Shown: positions 5,620 to 12,878, counted from the first letter of the stretch. The stretch: 14,819 nucleotides of DNA from Deltaproteobacteria bacterium RIFCSPHIGHO2_02_FULL_40_11 (GCA_001798105.1 MGRI01000025.1:6943-21761); one strand, 5' to 3'. The notes: generated from the sequence alone by a model not told the origin. A program made the numbers and translations.

Positions 5620-7956
5620 ATGGAAAGGTCCTCAAAGAGAATCTTCATCGTGGCTGGCGAAGCTTCTGGAGACCTCCACGGCGCAGCCCTCATTCGAAAA
5701 CTTAAAGAAAAAGATCCAAGCCTAAAAATTTTTGGGATGGGTGGGGATGCCATGGAAAAAGAAGGCATGCATCTTTTGGCTCATTCCAAAGATATGGCTG
5801 TTACAGGCGTATTTGAAGTTTTCTTGAAACTTTTTCAAATTTTATCCGTTTATTTTCGATTGGTTCAGTTTATTAAAACACAAAACCCAGATTTGATTAT
5901 TTTAATTGATTATCCAGATTTTAATTTGCGTTTGGCAAAAAAAGTGCATGGGTTAGGCATTCCCATTGTGTATTATATTAGTCCGCAAGTTTGGGCGTGG
6001 CGCAAACGTCGTGTGTACAAAATTAAAAAATATATTACCAAAATGCTGGTCGTTTTTCCGTTTGAAAAGGAATTTTACGAGCGCCATGGAGTGGATGTGA
6101 CATTTGTGGGACATCCGCTGTTGGATCAGTTAGCCTCAGCATCCGAAGATTTATGTGTTGAAGAAGCCTCTCGGAGGTCCGATTGGCTTGGTCGCGAAGC
6201 GCAATCGGACCGAGAGGGGCAGGCAGCGACCCACCGCTGGAGTGGGTCGACTGCCGGTTCTGAAACACATAAATCTTCGGATGCTGAGGCTAAGGCTGTC
6301 ATTGCACTTCTCCCCGGCTCTCGTCGAAACGAACTCAAATACCTTCTGTCCCCCATGCTGGATGCGTGTGAAATTATCCAAAAACAAATTCCAAATGTGC
6401 GTTTCACCTTACCTGTGGCTCCTACATTGACTATGGAAGATTTCAAAACAGAAATTAAACTGCGAGATCTCAAAATTGAACTATCCCAGGGCAATATGTC
6501 AGAAGTTGTTTCTCGATCGGATGTGGTCATGACCTGTTCGGGTACGGCGACGTTAGAAACAGCCATTTTAGGGAAACCTATGGTCATTCTCTATCGTTTA
6601 AATTGGCTTTCTTATTTTTTGGGAAAACTCATCATTCGAAAACTAAAATATTTTGGAATGCCCAATATTCTTTTAAAAGAGGCTGTTGTTCCAGAGCTTT
6701 TACAAAAAGCAGTGACGGGTAAAAATATTGCTGAAAAAATCATAGAGTATCTTTCAAATCCTGAATTAAAAACGAAAACCATTGAAAAATTAAAGGACAT
6801 TCGACAGAAATTGGGGGCTCAAAATGTCAATGAACGCGTTGCAAATGAAATGATGACGGTTTTAGATCAATCTATCGTTCCGAAAAAAAATTCAACTTAT
6901 CCCAAAATAGTGAATGTGCTTTATCTGATCATGAAACCTCTGCTTTTTGTTTTTTCAAAAATGTATTTGGGCATTGTTATTTTAAGAAATGCTTTCTATG
7001 ACCGAGGCTGGTTCTCATCTCAAAAAGTCAAAGCCCATGTGATTTCAATTGGAAATATTACGGTGGGCGGAACGGGGAAAACCCCGCTGACGATTGCATT
7101 GTGTAAGGCCTTACAAGCAGAAGGGAAAAAAGTTGGTATTGTGAGTCGAGGCTATAAGCGCAAAAGCTCAAACCCTTGGGATTGTGTGACAGACGGTACA
7201 TCTATTCTATTAAATGCCGCGTCTTCCGGGGATGAGCCGTGGCTTATGGCAACAAAGCTTTCAGGGGTCCCCATCTACGTTGGGGCCAATCGCTATCGTG
7301 TGGCCCAGGAAGTTTTAAAAAGACATTCCCTGGATATTTTACTTTTAGATGATGCCTTCCAACATCGTGCGTTGCATCGCAATTTAGATATTTTAACTTT
7401 AGATGCAACGGTCCTTGTGAAAGGAGAAAAACTTTTACCATTGGGGCCATTTCGGGAACCTTTACATGCCATTCGTCGGGCCCAGGTTTTGGTGTTTACA
7501 CGCAGCAATCAAATTGATCCAGAAAGTTTCATGCAGCTGAAATCACACGTTCAAAAAATCCATCCCAAAGCTCATATTTTTGAAGCCAATTATGAGGCGA
7601 AGCAACTTTCTCATTGGGGGACTCAAGACATTTTGCCGCTTACAGAATTAAAAGGAAAAAGAATTTTTGCATTTGCAGGCATTGGAAACCCAAGATCTTT
7701 TCAGCGTGTCATTCAAGAATTGGATGGAAAGCTGGTTGGCTTTAAAACGTATCTGGATCACTTTTCCTACCGTGATCAAGATATGGATACCCTCTTCGGA
7801 CAGTTTCAAAAAACCCGTGCCGATTTAATCTTAACCACAGAAAAAGATGCCGTTCGCTTGCCAAAAGAACTTGCATCTGCGCTTCCGTTGTATACGCTTG
7901 GGGTGGATCTTCGTCTTTCAGACGGGTTTAACCATGAAATATTGTCTCGTCTCTAA
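5620..7956 (+). CDS. lpxB-lpxK: LpxB-LpxK fusion: lipid A disaccharide synthase / tetraacyldisaccharide 4'-kinase
   Basis: One uninterrupted 778-codon frame carries two consecutive lipid A enzymes. Residues about 1-415 are LpxB (GT19, joins UDP-diacylglucosamine to lipid X): VAGEASGDLHG at 11-20, DYPDFNLRLA with the catalytic-type aspartate at 97, SPQVWAWR, VGHPLLD, LLPGSRRNE and CSGTATLE are present. Residues about 430-778 are LpxK (phosphorylates the 4' position): an N-terminal membrane-associating helix (MKPLLFVFSKMYLGIVILRN), the P-loop GGTGKTP with K487, SRGYKR, and DDAFQH matching the catalytic DDGFQH. The two proteins are normally separate and act two steps in a row at the inner membrane. 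Between VGHPLLD and ALLPGSR lie 63 residues against about 28 in E. coli LpxB (my recollection); this excess is the palindromic element at 6130-6293. Start ATG 5620 is 1 base after the previous stop. There is no stop at the junction, but an internal start near 6931 could also yield LpxK alone. Confidence 0.93.
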   Translation: MERSSKRIFIVAGEASGDLHGAALIRKLKEKDPSLKIFGMGGDAMEKEGMHLLAHSKDMAVTGVFEVFLKLFQILSVYFRLVQFIKTQNPDLIILIDYPDFNLRLAKKVHGLGIPIVYYISPQVWAWRKRRVYKIKKYITKMLVVFPFEKEFYERHGVDVTFVGHPLLDQLASASEDLCVEEASRRSDWLGREAQSDREGQAATHRWSGSTAGSETHKSSDAEAKAVIALLPGSRRNELKYLLSPMLDACEIIQKQIPNVRFTLPVAPTLTMEDFKTEIKLRDLKIELSQGNMSEVVSRSDVVMTCSGTATLETAILGKPMVILYRLNWLSYFLGKLIIRKLKYFGMPNILLKEAVVPELLQKAVTGKNIAEKIIEYLSNPELKTKTIEKLKDIRQKLGAQNVNERVANEMMTVLDQSIVPKKNSTYPKIVNVLYLIMKPLLFVFSKMYLGIVILRNAFYDRGWFSSQKVKAHVISIGNITVGGTGKTPLTIALCKALQAEGKKVGIVSRGYKRKSSNPWDCVTDGTSILLNAASSGDEPWLMATKLSGVPIYVGANRYRVAQEVLKRHSLDILLLDDAFQHRALHRNLDILTLDATVLVKGEKLLPLGPFREPLHAIRRAQVLVFTRSNQIDPESFMQLKSHVQKIHPKAHIFEANYEAKQLSHWGTQDILPLTELKGKRIFAFAGIGNPRSFQRVIQELDGKLVGFKTYLDHFSYRDQDMDTLFGQFQKTRADLILTTEKDAVRLPKELASALPLYTLGVDLRLSDGFNHEILSRL
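6167..6217. repeat. Left internal hairpin of the lpxB element
   Basis: CCTCTCGG (6167-6174) pairs with CCGAGAGG (6210-6217), and TCCGATTG (6178-6185) with CAATCGGA (6202-6209). A 3-base bulge AGG lies between them on the left strand. GCTT/AAGC (6186-6189 with 6197-6200) extends the stem to a 7-base loop, leaving one unpaired G (6201). In total this is about 20 base pairs. Confidence 0.8.
6222..6255. repeat. Right internal hairpin of the lpxB element
   Basis: GGCAG (6222-6226) pairs with CTGCC (6251-6255), and CGACCCAC (6227-6234) with GTGGGTCG (6242-6249). One A is bulged (6250) and the loop CGCTGGA has 7 bases. With the outer arms paired, this and the left hairpin would form a three-way junction. 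Confidence 0.8.
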
Positions 7957-8824
7957 AATTTTAGATTTTTTAAGCATTTTGATTCGGGGGTTGCCAGAAT
8001 TTTGCATTGAAGCCTTTGCACGTGGGATGGCGTACGTATGGTTTTTTGTCATTCGGTTTAGAGTTGAGATTATTCTAAAAAATCTAGAGATTGCATATGC
8101 CCAAACAAAATCAAAAAAAGAGATTCAGGAGCTTGCGATACAAAACCTCAAACATTATGTTTTATTTGTCTTAGAAGTTTTAATGTATCGAACGCTTTCT
8201 GTTTCAAATTTTCAATCTCGTTTTGAGTTTCATTCCCAAGACGTGCTTAAAGTAAAGCAGGCTTTAGACGCCGGTGAGAATGTTTTAATTTTAACAGCCC
8301 ATTTGGGTAATTTTGAATGGTTGGCTGCTTGGACACCCTTGGTGGGGGTAAATCTTGCCATGGTGATTCGTCCCCTAAAAAGTACCGTATGGGAAAAAAT
8401 GATTTCCGAGCAGCGCACGCGTACAGGCGTAAAACTGGTTTCCCCGACAGGAAGCGGCCGAGAGATTTTTCGTTTACTTGGGGAACATGTGGCCATTGCC
8501 ATTATTTTTGATCAATTAAAACGACCTCCACAGGGATATTTTGTTCCCTTTTTTGGAAAATTGGCTGGGACCATGAAATCTTTGGCCGTTTTAACAGAAA
8601 AGAAAGAAGCAAAGGTTTTTCCAGTTTACAGTGAGCGAACTTCTTTTGGGCGCATGAAAGTACATATGGAAGACGCTATTTTTTATAAAAGGGTTGGCAC
8701 AAAAGAAGAAAATAGATATGCTTATACAAAAGAATGTAATCTTAAAATTGAAGAAATGATTCGAAAGGTACCGGAGCAATGGTTTTGGATCCACGATCGT
8801 TGGTTAGACAGTCCAGAAGGCTAA
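7934..8824 (+). CDS. lpxL: LpxL/HtrB-family late lipid A acyltransferase
   Basis: This 296-residue protein of the lysophospholipid acyltransferase superfamily adds a secondary acyl chain to lipid A at the inner membrane. It has an N-terminal hydrophobic anchor (about residues 5-45), the HX4E catalytic motif HLGNFE (H123, E128) following the NVLILTA strand, IIFDQLKRPPQGYFVPFFGK matching the family's DQ..P..G..V.FFG block, and a C-terminal QWFWIHDRW (family WxHxRW). I chose ATG 7934, which overlaps the lpxK end by 23 bases. The frame is open back to 7847, but that extension is only lpxK read in another frame. Whether it acts as LpxL, LpxM or LpxP cannot be told from the sequence. Confidence 0.9.
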   Translation: MKYCLVSKILDFLSILIRGLPEFCIEAFARGMAYVWFFVIRFRVEIILKNLEIAYAQTKSKKEIQELAIQNLKHYVLFVLEVLMYRTLSVSNFQSRFEFHSQDVLKVKQALDAGENVLILTAHLGNFEWLAAWTPLVGVNLAMVIRPLKSTVWEKMISEQRTRTGVKLVSPTGSGREIFRLLGEHVAIAIIFDQLKRPPQGYFVPFFGKLAGTMKSLAVLTEKKEAKVFPVYSERTSFGRMKVHMEDAIFYKRVGTKEENRYAYTKECNLKIEEMIRKVPEQWFWIHDRWLDSPEG

Positions 8825-9807
8825 GTTTTTTACTTGTTTTTATTTTATCTTCCTGTGGAGGCTTTCAGTCGGTTGAAAATCTTGAAAAGATTAAGCCGCC
8901 AAAAGACTTTGAAGATATAGATATTGAAACGACGCAAGTCCCGGCCCCATCGGAAAAAGAAGAAGCCAAAGAACCCACACTTATTTCTAAAGTAAAAGAG
9001 ATTTTACCCAAAACGATTCTTCCAAAAAAGAAATCGTATTTTGAAGAACCCCATGCCATTCAACGTAAAAACATGCTCATCGATAAATCTCCTTTTCGCG
9101 TGGGTGAAAAGACAACCTATAAGCTCACGTGGTTTGCTATTAAGGCTGGAGAAGTGACCATGGAGGTTCATCCCTTTGCTTATGTGAATGATCGGAAAGC
9201 CTACCATTTTTTGGGATCTGTAAAAAGTTCTTCAGTGATGGACCTGATTCATAGCATTGATGATTGGATGGAAAGTTATGTTGATACAGATACGTTTTAT
9301 CCTTTTAAGGCAGCATTGCACGGAATTGAAACAGATCGACTCAGAGAAGGGCGCACCATCTTTAACTACGATAAACGCAAAGTATCTTATTGGATGAAGC
9401 GCGTTCATGTGGGGAAGGGAACCAAAGAAAAACAGGCGACAGATAAAATTTTTCCAGGGATGGTAGACATTTTTTCGTCTGCCTACTATTTAAGAACATT
9501 GCCCTTAAAAGTAGGGAAAAAATACCAGGCCGATTTATATTATGAAGGAAAAAGATATGTGGTGAATGCAATGGTTTTGGGAAGAGAAAAGTTAGAGACA
9601 GAATTTGGATTGATCGATACCATTGTCGTCCGCCCCACAGCAAAATTTGAAGGGCAAATGCAAACCTCGGGCGATACAAAAATATGGTTTACCGACGACG
9701 ACAGACGCTTTTTGGTTCAGCTTGAAACCAAAGTCAAAATCGGCTATCTAATGGGGAAAGTTAAAACAATTGAAGACATGGAATATGTTTTTCCTCCAAA
9801 AAAATAA
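8779..9807 (+). CDS. DUF3108 lipoprotein
   Basis: This 342-residue protein has a lipoprotein signal: a basic n-region (RQSRR), a hydrophobic core and a lipobox ending SSC, so the lipidated cysteine would be C26. Residues about 27-90 are a Pro/Glu/Lys-rich, low-complexity stretch, probably a flexible tether. From about residue 105 the sequence matches DUF3108 by its opening FRVGEKTTYKLTWFAIKAGE and its later beta-rich pattern (SSAYYLRTLPLKVGKKY, KIWFTDDDRRFLVQLE). DUF3108 proteins are envelope proteins of unknown biochemical role. AAAGG at 8764-8768 supports ATG 8779, overlapping lpxL by 46 bases; TTG 8800 is an alternative. Position among LPS genes suggests an envelope function, which is an inference. 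Confidence 0.78.
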   Translation: MVLDPRSLVRQSRRLSFLLVFILSSCGGFQSVENLEKIKPPKDFEDIDIETTQVPAPSEKEEAKEPTLISKVKEILPKTILPKKKSYFEEPHAIQRKNMLIDKSPFRVGEKTTYKLTWFAIKAGEVTMEVHPFAYVNDRKAYHFLGSVKSSSVMDLIHSIDDWMESYVDTDTFYPFKAALHGIETDRLREGRTIFNYDKRKVSYWMKRVHVGKGTKEKQATDKIFPGMVDIFSSAYYLRTLPLKVGKKYQADLYYEGKRYVVNAMVLGREKLETEFGLIDTIVVRPTAKFEGQMQTSGDTKIWFTDDDRRFLVQLETKVKIGYLMGKVKTIEDMEYVFPPKK

Positions 9808-9816
9808 GGATGAAGC

Positions 9817-9984
9817 ATGAGTATATCGAAAGAACTTTTAAACATACTGGCCTGTCCAAAGTGTAAAGGCGAGATTCAACTTACAGACAAAGAAGATGGT
9901 TTGACCTGTGACGTGTGTCAGCTCAAATATCCCATTCAAGATGATATTCCAATCATGTTAATTGAAGAAGCAACCTCTCTTTAA
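9817..9984 (+). CDS. Trm112-like (YcaR family) zinc-ribbon small protein
   Basis: This is a 55-residue ORF with ATG at 9817, preceded by AAGGA at 9806-9810 (6-base spacing). It opens with the family signature LLNILACPKCKG and has a second CxxC pair, CDVC, followed by LKYPIQDDIPIMLIEEA. The two CxxC pairs (C13/C16, C31/C34) would bind zinc. Bacterial Trm112/YcaR proteins recur near lpxK and kdsB (in E. coli ycaR lies just before kdsB), and eukaryotic and archaeal Trm112 activates methyltransferases. The bacterial function is not settled. It lies 9 bases after the DUF3108 gene and 11 before waaA. Confidence 0.85.
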   Translation: MSISKELLNILACPKCKGEIQLTDKEDGLTCDVCQLKYPIQDDIPIMLIEEATSL

Positions 9985-9995
9985 AAAAAAGTACT

Positions 9996-11291
9996 GTGAT
10001 TGTTTTATATAACATTGTTTTTTTCTGTGCTGTCATTCTGGGCAGTCCTTATTTACTTTGGAAAATCATTCGGTATAAACGCTATCGCCAGGGGTTTTTA
10101 GAGCGCCTGGGATATCCAGCTCCAGAAAAACTGAATCGGTGTAAGGGAAAAGATGTGCTGTGGATTCATGCCGTATCTGTCGGCGAAGCCAATGCCATTT
10201 ATTCTTTTTATCTTCATTTTAAAGAAAGACATCCCAAAACCATTGTTGTGTTTTCCACAACAACCCGAACGGGACAAAATTGGATTACGCCCAGATTAAA
10301 ACCTGAAGATCTTGCCATCTATTATCCCATTGATTTTTTATGGTCTGTTTGGCGACTTTTATCTCTCATTCGCCCCAAAGCTTTTGTTTCGATTGAAACT
10401 GAAATCTGGCCTAATTTTTGGTGGGCAGCCCATCGGCAAAATGTAAAATTAGGTATTTTAAATGGAAGACTCTCCAAGCGTTCTTTCCGTGGATATCAAA
10501 AAGTGCTTTGGTTTATGCAGCCTTTGCTTCAAAAACTATCTTGGATTCAAGTGCAAACTCCAGAAGATGCTGAGCGGTTTTTAGAATTGGGGGCGGCTGA
10601 AGATAAAGTTCAAGTCGGTGGCAATCTAAAATTTGACGTTGTTTTTAATTCGAATGATTTACATCAAGAGGTCCAAACGTTGAAAGAGATGTTACATTTT
10701 ACTTCGGAAAGTATTCTAATGGGGGGGAGTACCCATGCGGGAGAAGAAGCCATTCTTTTATCTGTCTTTGATCTTTTAAAAGAAAAATTTTTAAACTTAC
10801 GCCTTGTTTTAGCACCTCGGCATCCGGAAAGATGTGAAGAAGTGCAGCGTTTAATTGAAAAAATGGGATATGTGTGTCGGTTGCATTCTGAAAAAGTTTC
10901 AAAGGTTTGGGCTCAAAATGAGATTTATCTCATCGACCAAATGGGGGTTTTGCCTGGTTTTTACGCCTTGTCAACCTTGGTCTTTATGGGTAAAAGTTTA
11001 ACAGCTTCGGGAGGGCAAAATCTTTTGGAGCCGGCCATGCTTGGGAAAGTGGTCTTATTTGGGCCAAACATGGATAATTTTAAACAAATTGCCACTTCTT
11101 TTTTAGAAGAAGAAGCGGCGATTGAGGTTCAAGATCGTAGGGAATTGCTTCAGGTGGTTCAGAAATATTTGCTCTCAGGCGCACTTCGAAAAAACATAGG
11201 CGATAAGGCGAAACAGATGGTTGAAAAAAATAAAGGTGCCTTAAATTTGGCGCTTCAAAAAATTGAGCATGAGGTTCAGTGGCGCATATGA
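9996..11291 (+). CDS. waaA: WaaA (KdtA), Kdo transferase
   Basis: This 431-residue GT30 enzyme transfers Kdo from CMP-Kdo to lipid IVA at the inner membrane. It has an N-terminal membrane anchor (about 1-22) followed by a basic patch RYKRYRQGFLERLGY, then IHAVSVGEANA with the catalytic-type glutamate E64. ETEIWPNF and LNGRLSKRSFRGY (family NGRLSERS.RGY) follow, then LVLAPRHPER and the nucleotide-binding GGQNLLEPAMLGKVVLFGP with MDNF. The GTG start at 9996 is the only usable one in this frame before the anchor; no clear ribosome binding site is seen, suggesting coupling to the small gene before it. How many Kdo units it adds cannot be told. It shares ATGA with the next gene. Confidence 0.93.
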   Translation: MIVLYNIVFFCAVILGSPYLLWKIIRYKRYRQGFLERLGYPAPEKLNRCKGKDVLWIHAVSVGEANAIYSFYLHFKERHPKTIVVFSTTTRTGQNWITPRLKPEDLAIYYPIDFLWSVWRLLSLIRPKAFVSIETEIWPNFWWAAHRQNVKLGILNGRLSKRSFRGYQKVLWFMQPLLQKLSWIQVQTPEDAERFLELGAAEDKVQVGGNLKFDVVFNSNDLHQEVQTLKEMLHFTSESILMGGSTHAGEEAILLSVFDLLKEKFLNLRLVLAPRHPERCEEVQRLIEKMGYVCRLHSEKVSKVWAQNEIYLIDQMGVLPGFYALSTLVFMGKSLTASGGQNLLEPAMLGKVVLFGPNMDNFKQIATSFLEEEAAIEVQDRRELLQVVQKYLLSGALRKNIGDKAKQMVEKNKGALNLALQKIEHEVQWRI

Positions 11292-12340
11292 GTACCATTC
11301 GACCTTCAAAACTTCGAAAAATTATAGACCAGTTTTCAGACCCAACCATTTTAGTCATCGGGGATGTCATTTTAGATAGTTATGTATGGGGCAAGGTAGA
11401 ACGCATTTGTCCAGAAGCCCCTGTGCCTGTTGTCGAAGTCCAAAAAGAAACCTATATGCTGGGGGGGGCTGCCAATGTGGTTCGAAACTTAAGAACCCTG
11501 GGGGCAGATGTGTATTTAAGTGGCGTTGTGGGGAGCGATTATCCCTCAAAAATTATTTATGAGGAATTAGAAAGTATTCATGTGAATGCCGAAGGTCTTG
11601 TTTCAGACAATAACCGCCCCACCACAAAAAAGACGCGTGTGGTTGCAGGCCATCAGCAAGTGGTGAGATTCGATCACGAAACCAAAGCTGTTATTTCGGA
11701 AGAAACGTTTCAAAAGCACTTAGCCTTTATTCAAAAAAATTGGGAGTGTTTTGATGCCATTATTGTTTCCGATTATGGAAAGGGGCTCGTTACAGAAGCG
11801 CTTTTGAAAGAACTTCGTAAGCTCCAAGCAAAAAATAAAAAATGGATTTCTGTAGATCCCAAAGAAAGAAACATGCCTTATTACAAAGGTGTCTCTTTGG
11901 TAACGCCCAATCAAAAAGAAGCTGCCTTTGCCGCGGGAAAACAGATTGAAACAGAACAGGATTTAAAAGAAGTGGGGCGAAAAATAATGCACCAGCTCGG
12001 GTGTGAAAACTTGGTTGTGACGTTAGGTTCCCAGGGGATGGCGCTTTTCCAAAAAGGCGGTGAATTTTTAAAGGTCCCTACGTTTGCAAAAGAAGTTTTT
12101 GATGTGAGTGGTGCGGGCGATACGGTGATTGCAACTTTAACCTTGGCGGTGTCTTGTGGTGCAACACTTTCTGAAGCTGTGGCTTTGGCCAATTATGCTG
12201 CAGGCGTTGTGGTGGGAAAACTCGGGACAGCGGCCGTTTCGGCAATGGAATTAAAAAAGTATATTGAAACAGAAAAAAATAGAGTTTCTAAAAGACACCT
12301 TACGTATCAAAGCCCCCTGCCTTCTAGACTTTCGAGCTAA
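11288..12340 (+). CDS. rfaE1: HldE1/RfaE1-type D-glycero-beta-D-manno-heptose-7-phosphate kinase
   Basis: This PfkB-family kinase of 350 residues has LVIGDVILDSYVWGKVERICPEAPVPVV (family block; shown as positions about 19-46), MLGGAANVVRNLRTLGA and VDPKERN. The PfkB signature DVSGAGD starts at residue 272 and ends in the catalytic base D278. It phosphorylates heptose-7-phosphate at C1 in ADP-heptose synthesis. In E. coli the kinase is fused to an adenylyltransferase (HldE); here the chain stops after the kinase, so the adenylyltransferase must be elsewhere. I chose ATG 11288 (4-base ATGA overlap with waaA); GTG 11279, with GAGG at 11271-11274, is an alternative. The gene contains an 8-G run at 11461-11468 in the GGAA motif. 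Confidence 0.9.
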   Translation: MSTIRPSKLRKIIDQFSDPTILVIGDVILDSYVWGKVERICPEAPVPVVEVQKETYMLGGAANVVRNLRTLGADVYLSGVVGSDYPSKIIYEELESIHVNAEGLVSDNNRPTTKKTRVVAGHQQVVRFDHETKAVISEETFQKHLAFIQKNWECFDAIIVSDYGKGLVTEALLKELRKLQAKNKKWISVDPKERNMPYYKGVSLVTPNQKEAAFAAGKQIETEQDLKEVGRKIMHQLGCENLVVTLGSQGMALFQKGGEFLKVPTFAKEVFDVSGAGDTVIATLTLAVSCGATLSEAVALANYAAGVVVGKLGTAAVSAMELKKYIETEKNRVSKRHLTYQSPLPSRLSS

Positions 12341-12341
12341 T

Positions 12342-12878
12342 GTGAGTACGCCGCACACCCCACAACCCGTAAAACTCATTTTAAGTGTATTGTATCGTGA
12401 TGACGTGGTCTTCCAGCGGGTGCTTGAAATTGTCCAAACAAAATTTGGAAGCCCGGATTTTCTAGAACGAAAAATTCCTTTTACTTTTACAACTTATTAT
12501 GAACCTGAAATGGGCGCGCCCTTGTACCGTGCGTTTTTAAGTTTTGAAAAATGTATTTTGCCAGATCAATTGGTTGAAATAAAGCTTTGGACCAATCAAC
12601 TCGAAAAGGAATTTCTAAACCCGACAGGTAAGCGACAGCTCAATTTAGATCCAGGGTATTTAAATGGGGCACAGGTTATTTTAGCGACGGGAAAAAACTT
12701 TTCACATCGTGTTTATTTAAATTCTGGAATTTTCGCGGATTTAACATTAGTATACGTGAAGGAGGGTTACCAGGCATTGCCATGGACATATCCCGATTAT
12801 CAGGCGGAACCTTTAAAATCGATTTTATTAACCATACGAAAAACGTATTTGAGGCAAATGAATGAAAGAAAAAATTAA
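12342..12878 (+). CDS. DUF4416 family protein
   Basis: This 178-residue protein is of unknown function. The family pattern is clear throughout: PQPVKLILSVLYRDD near the start, PFTFTTYYEPEMG, LYRAFLSFEKCILPDQLVEIK, TNQLE, RQLNLDPGYL, VILATGKNFSHRVYL, GIFADLTLVY and PWTYPDYQ. I see no signal peptide or membrane segment, so it is probably cytoplasmic. I chose GTG at 12342, 1 base after the rfaE1 stop, because it yields the family's usual short N-terminus; the frame is open back to 12264, but that part is rfaE1 read in another frame. Wedged between rfaE1 and kdsC, and overlapping kdsC by 17 bases, it may act in core-sugar metabolism. That is inference from context only. Confidence 0.85.
   Translation: MSTPHTPQPVKLILSVLYRDDVVFQRVLEIVQTKFGSPDFLERKIPFTFTTYYEPEMGAPLYRAFLSFEKCILPDQLVEIKLWTNQLEKEFLNPTGKRQLNLDPGYLNGAQVILATGKNFSHRVYLNSGIFADLTLVYVKEGYQALPWTYPDYQAEPLKSILLTIRKTYLRQMNERKN

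Larger units (their letters stand above)
6130..6293. repeat. In-frame nested palindromic element inside lpxB (MITE / RPE-like)
   Basis: Perfect 30-bp inverted repeats occupy 6130-6159 and 6264-6293 (left arm begins TTAGCCTCAGCATCC, right arm ends GGATGCTGAGGCTAA). Inside are two further hairpins: 6167-6217 and 6222-6255. The interior is much more GC-rich than the surrounding gene. The whole 164 bp is read through in the LpxB frame with no stop, encoding a polar Ser/Arg/Glu/Ala-rich linker, with the left arm giving LASASEDLCV and the right arm THKSSDAEAK. TA dinucleotides sit symmetrically near both ends (6131-6132, 6291-6292). It is in concept like Rickettsia palindromic elements or a MITE. 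I cannot assign a known family. Confidence 0.85.

Noticed and set aside
6130..6293. The lpxB palindrome as a transcription terminator
   Set aside because: It lies in mid-gene, has no T-run after a stem, and the gene continues intact on both sides.
6126..6587. Antisense frame of 153 codons over lpxB, containing the same LASASEDLCV peptide as the sense strand
   Set aside because: It is opposite a well-supported LpxB region; the shared peptide is just the inverted repeat read on both strands. No ribosome binding site or family match.
7847..7933. Upstream extension of the lpxL frame
   Set aside because: It is lpxK coding sequence in another frame; the acyltransferase homology begins after ATG 7934.
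12264..12341. Upstream extension of the DUF4416 frame
   Set aside because: It is the rfaE1 C-terminal coding region in another frame; the family N-terminus starts at the GTG at 12342.
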